Below, in pieces: positions 19,501-27,766 of a stretch of 43,298 nt of DNA. The first letter of the stretch is position 1; each line of letters begins with the position of its first letter. The stretch is from assembly GCF_016734765.1 (NCBI RefSeq), contig NZ_JAERQE010000037.1, forward strand, positions 1 through 43,298, read 5' to 3'. The position numbers were made by a program, and so were the translations under genes. Origin of the DNA: Microvirga soli. Its GTDB lineage: Bacteria > Pseudomonadota > Alphaproteobacteria > Rhizobiales > Beijerinckiaceae. A model generated the notes under the pieces. That model made no database searches and had not been told where the DNA came from. It saw nothing but the letters and a program-made list of their open reading frames with translations.

Positions 19501-22500
19501 GTGGGGCCGCGACGGTGACGACAAGATCGAGGCTGGCTACGGGGTCGACAAGATCCACGGCGGCAAGGGTGACGACATCATCACCAACTCCGGCACAGAT
19601 ATCGGCGAAGTCGATATGTTCCACGGCGAGGAGGGCAACGACGTGATCCATGCCGGCAGCGGCCTGGCGCTGGTGTTCGGCAACGAGGGGCAGGATTTCC
19701 TCATCACCGGCCCTGATGGCAAGGAGGCCTTTGGTGGTCTCGGCAACGACTTCATCCTGGGCGGCGAGGGCGGCGACTTCCTCCTCGGCAACGAGGGCGA
19801 CGACTGGATCGAGGCGGGCAACGGCTTCGACACCACGGCCGGCGACAACTCGGAGCTGAACTTCAACTCCACCATCATCGGCCACGACGTGATGTTCGCC
19901 GGCAACAACGAGCATGATTTCGACGCCGAATCCGGCGACGACATCATGGTCCAGGGCGAAAGCGTCATGCGCAACGAGGGCATGTGGGGCTTCGACTGGG
20001 CGATCCACAAGGGCAACCAGGAGGCGGCGGATTCCGACCTGACCCGGCCGATCTTCACCACGGACGAGCAGGATATCCTGCGCGACCGCTTCGATGCGGT
20101 CGAGGCGCTCTCCGGCTGGGACAAGAACGACGTCCTGAAGGGCGACAACCGGGGGGATCCCGATCCGAACGAGGAGCCGGAGCCGGGCGAGAACCCCAAC
20201 CTTGCCGCCGCTGAGAACACGATGGTCAGGCATGAACTGACCCAGGCGGGCGTCAACCGGATCTCGGGACTCCGTGACCTGCTGGGCAACTGGGCGGCCG
20301 CGCCAGTAGCGGGCGATCTTGAGGCGCAAATCGCCTTCGACGACGGCAACATCCTGCTCGGCGGCGGCGGCAGCGACCTCATCGAAGGTCGCGGTGGCAA
20401 CGATCTCATCGATGGCGACAGCTGGCTGAACGTGCGGATCCGCATCACGGTCGGTAATGAGGTCTACACAGCTGACGGCATGGCCCAGAAGGTCTACCGG
20501 GAGGTGGACTACAAGGACGGGGCTCCTGTTGCCGGCGCCGTGGCGCAGTTCGGCGGCAAGACCCTCGACGCCCTGATGCTCAGCCGGACCCTCAACCCAG
20601 GCCAGCTCTCGATTGTCCGCGAGGTCGTCAAGGATGATGGGATGGGGGACATCGATACGGCCGTCTTCTGGGATGTGAAGGGCAACTACAGCATCACCCT
20701 GGGCGACAATGGCTCGATCATCGTCAGCCACACGGGCTTTGACCCGGCCAATCTCCCGGCCGGTGTCGACACCCGGGTCTCGGATGGCGTGGACAAGCTG
20801 CGGAACGTTGAAGTCCTGAAGTTTGCGGATGGCAATGTCAGCGTCCGGGAACTCCTGAACACCCCGCTCAACATCATCACCAATGGAGGAGAACCGATAG
20901 CGCTTACGGTGGACGAGAACACCCCGGCCGGCACTCTTTTGGTCGATGTGGACACAAATCCGCCGCCGGTGGGACTGAAATGGTCCATCACAGGTGGCAA
21001 TGAGCGCGGTCTGTTTGTGATTGACCAGGGCACCGGACGCATCACTCTTGCCAGCACGCCGAACTACGAGGCCCTGAAAGCCTTGGGAACAACCTTTGCG
21101 TTAACTGTGGCAGTGACCGATGGCGTCCGGGTCGACACGCAGCAGATCACGGTTGATGTACAGAATGTCAACGAAGCACATACTGGTACAGTCACTCTGG
21201 GGTATCAGGCTGATACGGGAGCGCTCTTCGTTGCCAACAGCATCGGAAACGATCCCGACGGAGCTGGCTCAGTCACGTACCAATGGCAGGCGTTGATCGG
21301 TGGAACCTGGACGAACATTGGGGGCGCGACTGGGACAACGTTTACGCCTGGGCCGGACGAGGTCGGACGTAATCTACGTGTTGCGGCGACCTACGTGGAC
21401 GGTGGCGGATTCACACACCTCATCCCCTCCGACCAGATGGCAGTCTATGGCTCTGATGCAACCAACACGCTGACGGGCTTGGCTGGCCGGGACATCGTTC
21501 TGGGGCTGGGTGGCAATGACGTGCTGCGCGGCAACGGGGGCGATGACACGCTTACCGGCGGCTTGGGCAAGGACACGCTCACCGGTGGGATCGGCGCTGA
21601 CACCTTCGTGTTCACCAGTGCAGCCGACAGTGGCATGGGGTCGACTGAGCGTGATGTGATCAGCGATTGGGAGAGCAGCGACAGGATCGATCTGAGCGCC
21701 ATTGACGCCAGCACTCAGGCCGGGCACCAGAGCTTCGTCTTTGCGGGCCAGGGGGCGGTGAGCAACTCCGTGGCGGCTGGTCAGGTGAAGTACTTCCACG
21801 ACAACGGTAACACCTATGTGGTGGGCGATGTCACAGGTGACGGGATCGGCGACTTCAAGATCGACATCCGTGGCCTGCACACCCTGACAGCAGCCAACAT
21901 CCTCGGGGTTCTGGCCAACCGGGCACCGACCGGCCCAAGCTCCATCGTTCTGAACGCAAGCAACGAGGACACCGCCATTACCCTCACGGCAGCCCAGTTG
22001 CTGCAGGGCTGGAGTGATCCCGATCTCCACCCGCTGTCGATCCAGAACCTGCAGGCCTCCTCGGGCAATCTGGTCAACAACGGCAACGGCACCTGGACGT
22101 TCACGCCGGCCGCCAACGACACCACAGGTGTGACCTTCACCTACACGGTCTCGGACGGGGGTCTGACTAAGCCGGCCAGTGCCACCCTCGACCTGCTGCC
22201 GGTCAACGACTTCGCTCCTACGGGCGGGGTTGCGGTGGGAGTGTCCCAGTCGGCTCCAGGCACGCTGACAGCCTCGCATACGCTGCAGGACGGCGACGGT
22301 TTGGGCGCGGTCACCTACCAGTGGCAGGCATGGACCGGCTCCGGCTGGACCAACCTCGCCAGTGCCACCGGTGAGAGCTACCAGCCGACGGATCTGCGGC
22401 CGGTACGGGCCGTAGCCAGCTATACCGATGGTGGTGGTACTCTGGAGACAGTGATCTCGAGCCAAGCGGTGGTGATGGGAACTGGGACGGGCAATGCCCT

Positions 22501-22930
22501 GACCGGCACGGCCGGAGCCGACATCCTGGTGGGTCTGGGTGGTAAGGACACGCTCTCGGGCGGAACGGGAGCTGACACCTTCGTGCTCACCAGCGCGGCG
22601 GACAGCGGAATAGCCGCAACGCAGCGCGATGTGATCACCGGCTGGGAGAGCAGCGACACGCTCGATCTGAGCGCGATCGATGCCCGCCCCGATCAAAACG
22701 GACACCAGAGCCTCGTGTTTGTTGAGGGCTTGGGGGCAGTGAGCAACCGCGTCGACTTCGGCCACGTCAGGCACTTCCACGACAACAACGCCACCTACGT
22801 CATCGGCGATGTCACAGGGGATGGAGTTGCGGACTTCAAGATCGAGATCCGTGGCCTGCACACCCTCACGGCCGACAACATCTTGGTTCTCGATGAGGTC
22901 GTGGGGACGGGACCGGATCCACTTGGCTAA
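16520..22930 (+). CDS. Animal-type haem peroxidase with RTX, cadherin-like and Ig-like domains (MopA-like)
   Basis: A 2136-residue protein. ATG 16520 is preferred over an upstream ATG at 16475. Residues ~60-960 form an animal haem peroxidase (An_peroxidase) domain: distal His221 in FGQFFDHGLDLV, HHVFHSEHNHTVEQVQ, EMQYQHLVFEEFARKV, proximal His620 in YRFGHSML, and LAALNIARGRETGMPPLNEAR. Next come RTX repeats (about 977-1300), a cadherin-like repeat (about 1454-1551), an Ig-like unit, an RTX/serralysin-type module (1644-1797), a second cadherin-like and Ig-like pair, and a final module (1987-2124). There is no signal peptide and a type I secretion tail is expected. The architecture resembles MopA, the Mn(II)-oxidising peroxidase described in Aurantimonas and Erythrobacter. 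Mn oxidation is inference; halide or organic peroxidation is also possible. Confidence 0.9.
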   Translation: MVHIVKHDLEFILKQIKIAEAHSAGTPLNQIRIDANGNISTNPNDPLAIPAPLSPYGLRTVDGSYNNMMEGRDQWGAADNPFPQITDPFYRNEGDDAMPAGYVAGNNNNYGQQGDVVDADPRLISNLIVDQTLENPAAISAALTYAGITGAKQTTAINEIRSAYLAVKNGTGTQSNLDAALAKHGVEMDGKSVVIPNVAPDEGLSASYNGWFTLFGQFFDHGLDLVSKAGGTVYIPLSPDDPLYNPASPRTNFMVLTRTANGGENLTTPWVDQNQTYTSNASHQLFLREYAMVDGKPVSTGRLLEGDRGLATWADVKEQARTMLGIELTDADVTNIPMFVMDEYGEFVRGENGFPQIIRSLGADQKFGGGDDVLEEGNPSSPISTFPSVRTNHAFLDDIAHDAKTINDRGQKMYADDDNALGVGQTLVANPNFNADLPESSTNQRYLGALNPDFNPALPVSAANPQYIPLSRFYDDEKLDSHYITGDGRGNENIGLSAVHHVFHSEHNHTVEQVQFRAIESGDLSFLNEWLLVDLPAGTVLPPADDAAAIETFAKTLTWDGERLFQAARFTTEMQYQHLVFEEFARKVQPDVDAFVFNPSVDINPNIFAEFAHVVYRFGHSMLNQEVAATNANGSDASMDLFDAFLNPLKFGASNAQGTVTLTHDQAAGAIVRGMTSQVGNEIDEFVTDVLRNQLVGIPLDLAALNIARGRETGMPPLNEARRQFQQAANGDSQLDAYASWTDFALNLKNPASIVNFIAAYGTHPAITAATTVAAKREAAMALVFGDGNDGDGVTIHGVTYTDRHHFLNATGSYAAVETTGPLAGRSSLGGLEYVDLWVGGLAEKKMAFGGMLGSTFSFIFELQLENLQNADRFYYLSRVQGLNFLNELENNSFAKMVLNNTDLGETGYALPGDIFSVPDHVLYMDKAMQTKFGYSDPVQEDPWLEALSPLVERRDANNDGVAEYIRVNTNDHVLIQGTNGNDTIVAGGGDDSVWGRDGDDKIEAGYGVDKIHGGKGDDIITNSGTDIGEVDMFHGEEGNDVIHAGSGLALVFGNEGQDFLITGPDGKEAFGGLGNDFILGGEGGDFLLGNEGDDWIEAGNGFDTTAGDNSELNFNSTIIGHDVMFAGNNEHDFDAESGDDIMVQGESVMRNEGMWGFDWAIHKGNQEAADSDLTRPIFTTDEQDILRDRFDAVEALSGWDKNDVLKGDNRGDPDPNEEPEPGENPNLAAAENTMVRHELTQAGVNRISGLRDLLGNWAAAPVAGDLEAQIAFDDGNILLGGGGSDLIEGRGGNDLIDGDSWLNVRIRITVGNEVYTADGMAQKVYREVDYKDGAPVAGAVAQFGGKTLDALMLSRTLNPGQLSIVREVVKDDGMGDIDTAVFWDVKGNYSITLGDNGSIIVSHTGFDPANLPAGVDTRVSDGVDKLRNVEVLKFADGNVSVRELLNTPLNIITNGGEPIALTVDENTPAGTLLVDVDTNPPPVGLKWSITGGNERGLFVIDQGTGRITLASTPNYEALKALGTTFALTVAVTDGVRVDTQQITVDVQNVNEAHTGTVTLGYQADTGALFVANSIGNDPDGAGSVTYQWQALIGGTWTNIGGATGTTFTPGPDEVGRNLRVAATYVDGGGFTHLIPSDQMAVYGSDATNTLTGLAGRDIVLGLGGNDVLRGNGGDDTLTGGLGKDTLTGGIGADTFVFTSAADSGMGSTERDVISDWESSDRIDLSAIDASTQAGHQSFVFAGQGAVSNSVAAGQVKYFHDNGNTYVVGDVTGDGIGDFKIDIRGLHTLTAANILGVLANRAPTGPSSIVLNASNEDTAITLTAAQLLQGWSDPDLHPLSIQNLQASSGNLVNNGNGTWTFTPAANDTTGVTFTYTVSDGGLTKPASATLDLLPVNDFAPTGGVAVGVSQSAPGTLTASHTLQDGDGLGAVTYQWQAWTGSGWTNLASATGESYQPTDLRPVRAVASYTDGGGTLETVISSQAVVMGTGTGNALTGTAGADILVGLGGKDTLSGGTGADTFVLTSAADSGIAATQRDVITGWESSDTLDLSAIDARPDQNGHQSLVFVEGLGAVSNRVDFGHVRHFHDNNATYVIGDVTGDGVADFKIEIRGLHTLTADNILVLDEVVGTGPDPLG
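21449..21910 (+). repeat. RTX/serralysin-type module, copy A
   Basis: A ~150-residue module: RTX nonapeptides (GLGGNDVLRGNGGDDTLTGG), then GADTFVF, RDVISDWESSDRIDLSAIDAS, GHQSFVF and KYFHDNGNTYVVGDVTGDG, ending GLHTLTAANI. It recurs at 22478-22890 in the same gene and inside the flagellin at 39255-39651. Confidence 0.85.
22478..22890 (+). repeat. RTX/serralysin-type module, copy B
   Basis: Same plan as copy A with a shorter RTX section: GLGGKDTLSGGTGADTFVL, RDVITGWESSDTLDLSAIDA, GHQSLVF, RHFHDNNATYVIGDVTGDG and GLHTLTADNI. It forms the extreme C-terminus of the peroxidase, where a type I secretion signal is expected. Confidence 0.85.
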
Positions 22931-22955
22931 GTAAGGAGCTGTGATCAAACAGATG

Positions 22956-22983
22956 GGGTCGCGCCTTCGGGCGCGACCCTTTA
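22956..22983 (+). terminator. Rho-independent terminator of the peroxidase gene
   Basis: A perfect 10-bp GC-rich stem (22956-22965 with 22970-22979) closed by a stable TTCG tetraloop and followed by TTTA, 25 bp after the stop codon. Confidence 0.85.
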
Positions 22984-23045
22984 GCCTGACCAGTGACCGT
23001 CCGCGTTTCCCGGACGGTCTAGGACATTGACCGGTAAAGCAATCA

Positions 23046-23246
23046 TCATGGTGCGGTGATCTTCGGCATGCCGGTTCGTTGAACCCTCCAGCTCTCCGGC
23101 CAGTAGCCCGCCCACTCGATCAGACCGATCGCGAGAGTCAGCGTGATGACGATCACGTAAAGCACCAGTTCACGACGCGTGAGACGTCGCCGGGACAGTT
23201 GCCACAGCCGGATTGTGAGTCGAACAAAGGGATCCACGCAGCTCAT
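23046..23246 (-). CDS. Small single-span membrane protein
   Basis: 66 residues from ATG 23246. A basic N-terminal half (RLTIRLWQLSRRRLTRRE) precedes one membrane helix (LVLYVIVITLTLAIGLIEWAGYW) and a short basic tail, giving a clear positive-inside N-terminus. Proteins of this pattern (RRxLTRRELxL followed by one helix) are common conserved hypotheticals in Rhizobiales. It is convergent with the peroxidase gene, separated by the terminator. Function unknown. Confidence 0.65.
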   Translation of the reverse strand: MSCVDPFVRLTIRLWQLSRRRLTRRELVLYVIVITLTLAIGLIEWAGYWPESWRVQRTGMPKITAP

Positions 23247-23558
23247 CAGGAACGTTCAGAAGGGCGTTACCAGTTCGTAGTCGCAAGCAAGCAGAAAGCA
23301 TTTGAACTGATGCAACAATCCTTGGTTCTGTTCTCGCCGGAGGTGTCCGAGTGGCTTCGTTCTGCCAAAACAGCTTGCCGCCTCTCAATTAATGTAACAA
23401 AATTACCTTAAGAAGCACGTCAGGGCGCCTGGTGTAGCAAGAGCATCACAGATGGTGGTGCTGGTTGATCCGAGCGCGTTTTGGCTTTGCCGGTCTGCTC
23501 GTACAGTAGAAGCGCCCGTCAACGCGAAGGGACCAAAGGACGGGTCTCCTTTTCGGCT
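23247..23558. other. Intergenic region
   Basis: About 310 bp with no supported gene. It contains an AT-rich patch (23387-23412), which resembles the one upstream of the RTX gene and may be a promoter. Confidence 0.3.
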
Positions 23559-25346
23559 CTACAGGAAGCCGGATCGCCTCGGCCGAGAGAGCGCGACCGG
23601 TGGTGCCCAGGATGCAATCAGGTTAACAACGGAGCTCCGGGGCGCAGGCTTGCCAAACAGGTATCCCTGGCCTTGGCCGCAACCCGCCATCCGCAGGTAT
23701 TCGGCCTGCACGGGAGTTTCGATTCCTTCGGCCACGGTTGTCAGGCCGAGCTTTTTTCCCAGATCCAATAACGCCGCCAGGATCGCCACATCCTCAGAAC
23801 TGCTCGGCAGATTGCGGATGAAGGATCGGTCGATCTTGATTACATCCACTGGGTTTTGCCGCAGATGCAGAAAGGACGCATGGCCGGTTCCGAAATCATC
23901 CAAGGCGATCCTGACACCTGCTGAGCTCAGGGTTTCCAGCGCCCGGACGATATCGTCAGCACTGTGCCCGAGGAAGACGCTTTCTGTGACCTCGATCTCC
24001 AGGCAACGGGTTGGAACGCCCGCTGTTCTGAGGCCCTCAAGCACCTGCTCGGCGAAGCGGCCGCTCCGGAATTCGGCCGGTGCTGCGTTGATGGCCACGT
24101 GACTGAAATCGACGCCGGCCTCCAGCCAGGCCTGCATGTCCTCGATCACGGCGGCCAGCACCTGACGTCCGATGCCCGAAGCCAGACGAGCATCCTCGAA
24201 CGCGGCCTGAAGGCTGACAGGGGCTTCCACGTGTCCCTGCGGATTGCGCCAGCGCAGCAGAGCCTCAAACCCGGTCAGGCGACCGGACCTGAGACAAACC
24301 TTCGGCTGGTAATACGGCGTGATGCGCCGCTCCGTGATGGCACCGCGCGCATTGCTGAGCATTGTCGCGCGATGCTCGACGTCCGCTCGCATGGCGGGTG
24401 CATACATGACGGTGGCGCTGCGCCCCTTGGCTTTCGCCACATCAAGCGCAATGCCGGCTTGCCGGAGGAGGTCTGTCGTGTCGTGCGCATGCGCCGGCAG
24501 AAGGCTTGCGCCAATGCTGGCGCAGCAATCCAGCATCTGGCCTTTGCAGGAGAAGGGCTCCGCTAGGCGTTCAAGGAGGGTTTGAGCGACGGCTTTCAGA
24601 TCCTGCTCGGAGGTGACCCGCGGCAGGATGATCGCAAACTCATCTCCGCCAATGCGCGCCACGGCATCGGTATTCTCGAAGAGGGTGCGTAACCGATGCG
24701 CCGTCGTTCGCAGGACAAGGTCACCGGCATCATAGCCGACGGTGTCGTTGACCTGTTTGAGATGATCCAGATCCAGCAGCAGCAATCCGATACCCGCATC
24801 TTGGTCGCCCTGCGCCACGGCTGTACGGAGGGCCGTCTGGAACAGCTCCCGGTTGGGCAGTTGTGTGAGAGTGTCGTGGAACATCACCCATTTGGCGCGC
24901 GCCTCCGCCTGCCGCTGCTCGGTCAGATCAGTGACAAAGCCTTCCAGGCTGACCGGCTCTCCCGTCGGGTCGCACACGAACCGGCCGCGGTTCAGAACCC
25001 ATCGCACTCCGCCGTCGCGAGTCCTGATCCGGTAATCGACTGCGAACAAGTGACGGCTTTCGTAAGCGCGCTGGACGGCACGCTGCAATTTGTCCAGGTC
25101 CTCCGGGTGGGTGATCCCCGCCCAGGCGATCCGCCCGCTGGTGAAATCATCGGCGGCGTAACCCGTCAGGTCTTTGGCGCCGTCACTGATCAGGATCGGG
25201 GACCAGGGTGATGTGGGATCGGCTGTGTAGATCACGCCCGGCACGTTGTTGAGGAGTGTCGTGAGCGCCTGGGGACTCAAGGCCACCGGCTGTCGGGCGT
25301 TGGGCTCACGGGCAGGCCCATGGGAGGCGTTGGCTGTACCACTCAT
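23559..25346 (-). CDS. PAS-GGDEF-EAL cyclic-di-GMP signalling protein
   Basis: A 595-residue cytoplasmic protein with no membrane segment. Residues about 25-150 are a PAS domain (NNVPGVIYTADPTSPW, then ITHPEDLDKLQ and VDYRIRTRDGGVRWVLNRGR). Residues about 155-325 are a GGDEF domain with an intact RIGGDEFAI active site and DTLTQLPNRELF at its start. Residues about 335-580 are an EAL domain with FEALLRW, EVTES, LDDFGTGHASF, VIKIDRSFI and AEGIET. Both catalytic motifs look complete, so it could make or break down c-di-GMP depending on the PAS signal. c-di-GMP usually controls motility versus surface attachment, which fits the flagellin and large secreted proteins here, but no operon link is visible. 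Confidence 0.93.
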   Translation of the reverse strand: MSGTANASHGPAREPNARQPVALSPQALTTLLNNVPGVIYTADPTSPWSPILISDGAKDLTGYAADDFTSGRIAWAGITHPEDLDKLQRAVQRAYESRHLFAVDYRIRTRDGGVRWVLNRGRFVCDPTGEPVSLEGFVTDLTEQRQAEARAKWVMFHDTLTQLPNRELFQTALRTAVAQGDQDAGIGLLLLDLDHLKQVNDTVGYDAGDLVLRTTAHRLRTLFENTDAVARIGGDEFAIILPRVTSEQDLKAVAQTLLERLAEPFSCKGQMLDCCASIGASLLPAHAHDTTDLLRQAGIALDVAKAKGRSATVMYAPAMRADVEHRATMLSNARGAITERRITPYYQPKVCLRSGRLTGFEALLRWRNPQGHVEAPVSLQAAFEDARLASGIGRQVLAAVIEDMQAWLEAGVDFSHVAINAAPAEFRSGRFAEQVLEGLRTAGVPTRCLEIEVTESVFLGHSADDIVRALETLSSAGVRIALDDFGTGHASFLHLRQNPVDVIKIDRSFIRNLPSSSEDVAILAALLDLGKKLGLTTVAEGIETPVQAEYLRMAGCGQGQGYLFGKPAPRSSVVNLIASWAPPVALSRPRRSGFL

Positions 25347-25779
25347 CTCATCATCCCGCTGCCGCCCCTGATTTGGGCTAAGAACCCGTGGAGCGCCTCA
25401 CAATCGGAGTTTTTCCTTTATATTCTACTACTTCCGCAGAGGTCCAGCATGCATTCGTCGTGCAGGGAGCCTCGTTTGAGCGGTGATGTCGGCGGCATCA
25501 CCGCAACCGGTGCGTCCCCTGGGAGTATCGTACCTAAACCCGAACCATGAGGATTACCTGGCGTTCGACAACGATCGAGCCGTTCGGCTGCGGAGGCAGA
25601 TCGACATCCTATGAACCCGTCTCGGATTGTCCCGATTAAGGAGCCGACCACGGTAGGTTCGGAGTGGATGAGCCCTGGACGTCTCTACCTCGCGAAGAGG
25701 CCGCCCTCGCAAGCCGTTCGACATGGCTGTGGTGCTGGTCGCCTGGTCACAGCACGGATGTGCTCGGTCCGACTCCGCC
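25347..25779. other. Intergenic region
   Basis: About 430 bp between two minus-strand genes. It contains the promoter region of the GGDEF-EAL gene, including an AT-rich patch around 25410-25435. No ORF here has coding features. Confidence 0.3.
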
Positions 25780-26229
25780 TCAGATTGAGTTGGATCTCCG
25801 CATGAATCGAACGAGGGAAAGGCTGACGAAATAGAGCAAGGCTGATGCGGCCAAGGTCAGGCAGCCATACAGCGCTATTAATCCACACAGGCGTCTCAAC
25901 TTGCGGGCCGACTCTTTGGAGTCATAGACGGTGATGGAATAGGGGTGGATATCCTGGCCATCTGCCCGCCGGCTGAAGTAGATAGCACTGCAATCCACAC
26001 CGGACGAGGTACTCGCGGGCTCTGGCAGCTCAGCGAGAGGGCGGCTGATGTAAGGTATGCACTTCTCTGATTGGAGCTCCCGCAGAAGCACTTCCCGGAA
26101 GGCGTCCCGACCGGGGTTGGTTTGGTGTACGATGGTCAGAGGATAGATCAACCCGAGAGAGATAAAGCTTACAATGGTGACTGCGAGCCACGACCATTGC
26201 CACACGTTCAGTCGGCGAAAAACGCTCAT
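25780..26229 (-). CDS. Two-span membrane protein, hypothetical
   Basis: 149 residues from ATG 26229 (MSVFRRLNVWQW); a GTG 84 bases upstream gives 177 residues but adds only a Pro/Ser/Ala-rich stretch. Membrane helices lie at about 12-35 (WSWLAVTIVSFISLGLIYPL) and near the C-terminus (LCGLIALYGCLTLAASALLYFVSL). Between them is a ~75-residue periplasmic loop with two cysteines (EKCIPYI and GVDCSAIYF) that could form a disulphide. No family recognised. It stands alone. Confidence 0.6.
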   Translation of the reverse strand: MSVFRRLNVWQWSWLAVTIVSFISLGLIYPLTIVHQTNPGRDAFREVLLRELQSEKCIPYISRPLAELPEPASTSSGVDCSAIYFSRRADGQDIHPYSITVYDSKESARKLRRLCGLIALYGCLTLAASALLYFVSLSLVRFMRRSNSI

Positions 26230-26552
26230 GGTCGCGCTCGCTCTCAACAACTTTACCTTCGAGGGACTTTGTGGGGGCGCTTGCGGCACTAGCCCTGAGG
26301 CCGTTGTTGTCACGACATGACCTTGGCAATCATGGAGCTCTACAAAGGTGAGGCTGCAGTCCGGTCAGGCGCTAAGAGAATACGCGCCCGGGAGGGCAGG
26401 TAAGCGTTTGGAGATCACGAATGTGATATGCAGCACTCGCCTTGAGCTACCGAACGCATTCAGCGTTGATAGAACAGACACATCTGCTGGGTCGCAGGGA
26501 GTGGAGCTCTGAGCGGGCTCCACTCCACTGGTTGCATTAAGCTGCGAAGCAA

Positions 26553-27497
26553 TTACGCGGCTTGCGTCGCCAGAGAACCAAACAGAGCCTGGGCGCGGGC
26601 TGCGAGGCGCTCGCGGATGGCGACCGGAACCTGCCGGGCTGCCTTGGCGCGCGGATAGGCCATCTCGACCAGCGGGGCCGATTCCTCGCCCAGAGCCTCG
26701 TGCTCATCCCAGTTGTCGAAGGCAAGCCGGTCGACGTTGTCGATGAAGCTTTCAGCCGGGACGTTGTCGGCGAGCAGCAGCGAGTGATCGGCGAGTTCGA
26801 CGTGGTAGTAGGTGAAGGTTTTCGCCGGAGCGGGAGCGCGCACAATCGAGGTGCCGTTCACGAGCGCGCTGGCATGGACCAGGATATCATCGACCAAGAT
26901 AGCGTGATCGGGAGAGACGTAGAGATCGCGTGAGGGCACGTTCTCGGCCAGAGCGCCCGCCTTGATGCAGATCGGATTGACACGAAGCGGGTCCGCAAAA
27001 CGGGTGGAAATCGTCTGGCGGCCAACCCAGCGTACAGCGACAGTGCGACCGTCGGCTGTCTTGACCAAATCCCCGTGTTGCAGTGCTTCTACAGAAGTCT
27101 CGCCCTCCGGGGTTGCGATTTGCGTGCCTGGCAGGAAGCAAACGGGAGTCGGGACGCCCGAACTCACATTAAGAGTCTTCGTGCCCGTAGTTTCGATCGG
27201 TGTATTTGTGAAGAGCAGATAGTCCTGACCCTTAACTTGCGCGATAAAGCCGCCGTCCGCTGTGCCAACGTAGGTATATGATGGCCCCACGGGCGTCCCG
27301 TCGGACTTATTGAATGTAAGCACGTCGTTTGAAGTTAGTGTGGTTTTATCGTCGCCTACAGCAGTTCCACTGTCTACCACGTCGACATCTCGGTAACTGG
27401 GCTGAGGGACTGAAGTCGACGATGCAGGCACGACTTGATAACTCGGGCCATTCTTCTTCACCATGTATACATACTTATAGTCGCTGATGTCCGCCAC
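26553..27497 (-). CDS. Hint-domain (Hedgehog/intein-like) protein
   Basis: 314 residues from GTG 27497, which has AGGGGG just upstream; a TTG at 27533 is an alternative. Residues 1-115 are beta-rich and Thr/Ser/Gly-rich (YKYVYMVKKNGPSYQVV, SYTYVGTADGGFIAQVKG). A Hint domain begins at Cys~118 (VCFLPGTQIATPEGE) and includes VEALQHGDLVKTADGRTVAVRWVGRQ, SPDHAILVDDILVHASALVNG and FTYYHVELADHSLLLADNVPAESF. This is the Hint_2 type, common at the ends of alphaproteobacterial RTX and other large secreted proteins, where the Cys is thought to drive self-cleavage. It is unusual here as a short free-standing protein. There is no signal peptide, so type I export is possible. Confidence 0.8.
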   Translation of the reverse strand: MADISDYKYVYMVKKNGPSYQVVPASSTSVPQPSYRDVDVVDSGTAVGDDKTTLTSNDVLTFNKSDGTPVGPSYTYVGTADGGFIAQVKGQDYLLFTNTPIETTGTKTLNVSSGVPTPVCFLPGTQIATPEGETSVEALQHGDLVKTADGRTVAVRWVGRQTISTRFADPLRVNPICIKAGALAENVPSRDLYVSPDHAILVDDILVHASALVNGTSIVRAPAPAKTFTYYHVELADHSLLLADNVPAESFIDNVDRLAFDNWDEHEALGEESAPLVEMAYPRAKAARQVPVAIRERLAARAQALFGSLATQAA

Positions 27498-27766
27498 AGT
27501 CGCCCCCTTGCATACTTGCTGGAATACTTTCAAGCGCCGTTCTGTTACGGCCCGTGATTAATGGATAGCATTTCAGCGGTTCGGGGTGACTGCTGCACAG
27601 GGATATTTACCCAGTCTACTGGGATGGAGCGACTAACCTTCAGGATATTGCTAGTCATATCCCTTAGGATAAATTGGCAGGTAAGATGGTTGCGATTGAT
27701 GTCTCGACCCGCTGAACAATGGCCTTGTGGTCGAGCGGCAGTTGAGCAATAGAAACGCTCAAACGG

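Noticed and set aside
19448..20420. Tandem repeats as a possible CRISPR-like array
   Set aside because: The repeats are in-frame RTX nonapeptide codons with divergent DNA and no unique spacers.
18998..20731. Very long minus-strand ORF (577 codons) opposite the RTX repeats
   Set aside because: Arises from the Gly/Asp-rich repeats of the peroxidase read in reverse; low-complexity and without a domain.
21374..22948. Long minus-strand ORF (524 codons) opposite the peroxidase C-terminus
   Set aside because: Reverse shadow of the RTX modules; it spans the terminator and has no recognisable domain.
23335..23400. Sequence resembling the 5' part and D-arm of a tRNA-Ser (around GGTGTCCGAGTGGCTT)
   Set aside because: No matching anticodon stem, T-arm or acceptor 3' strand follows; the similarity is limited to about 16 bases and could be chance.
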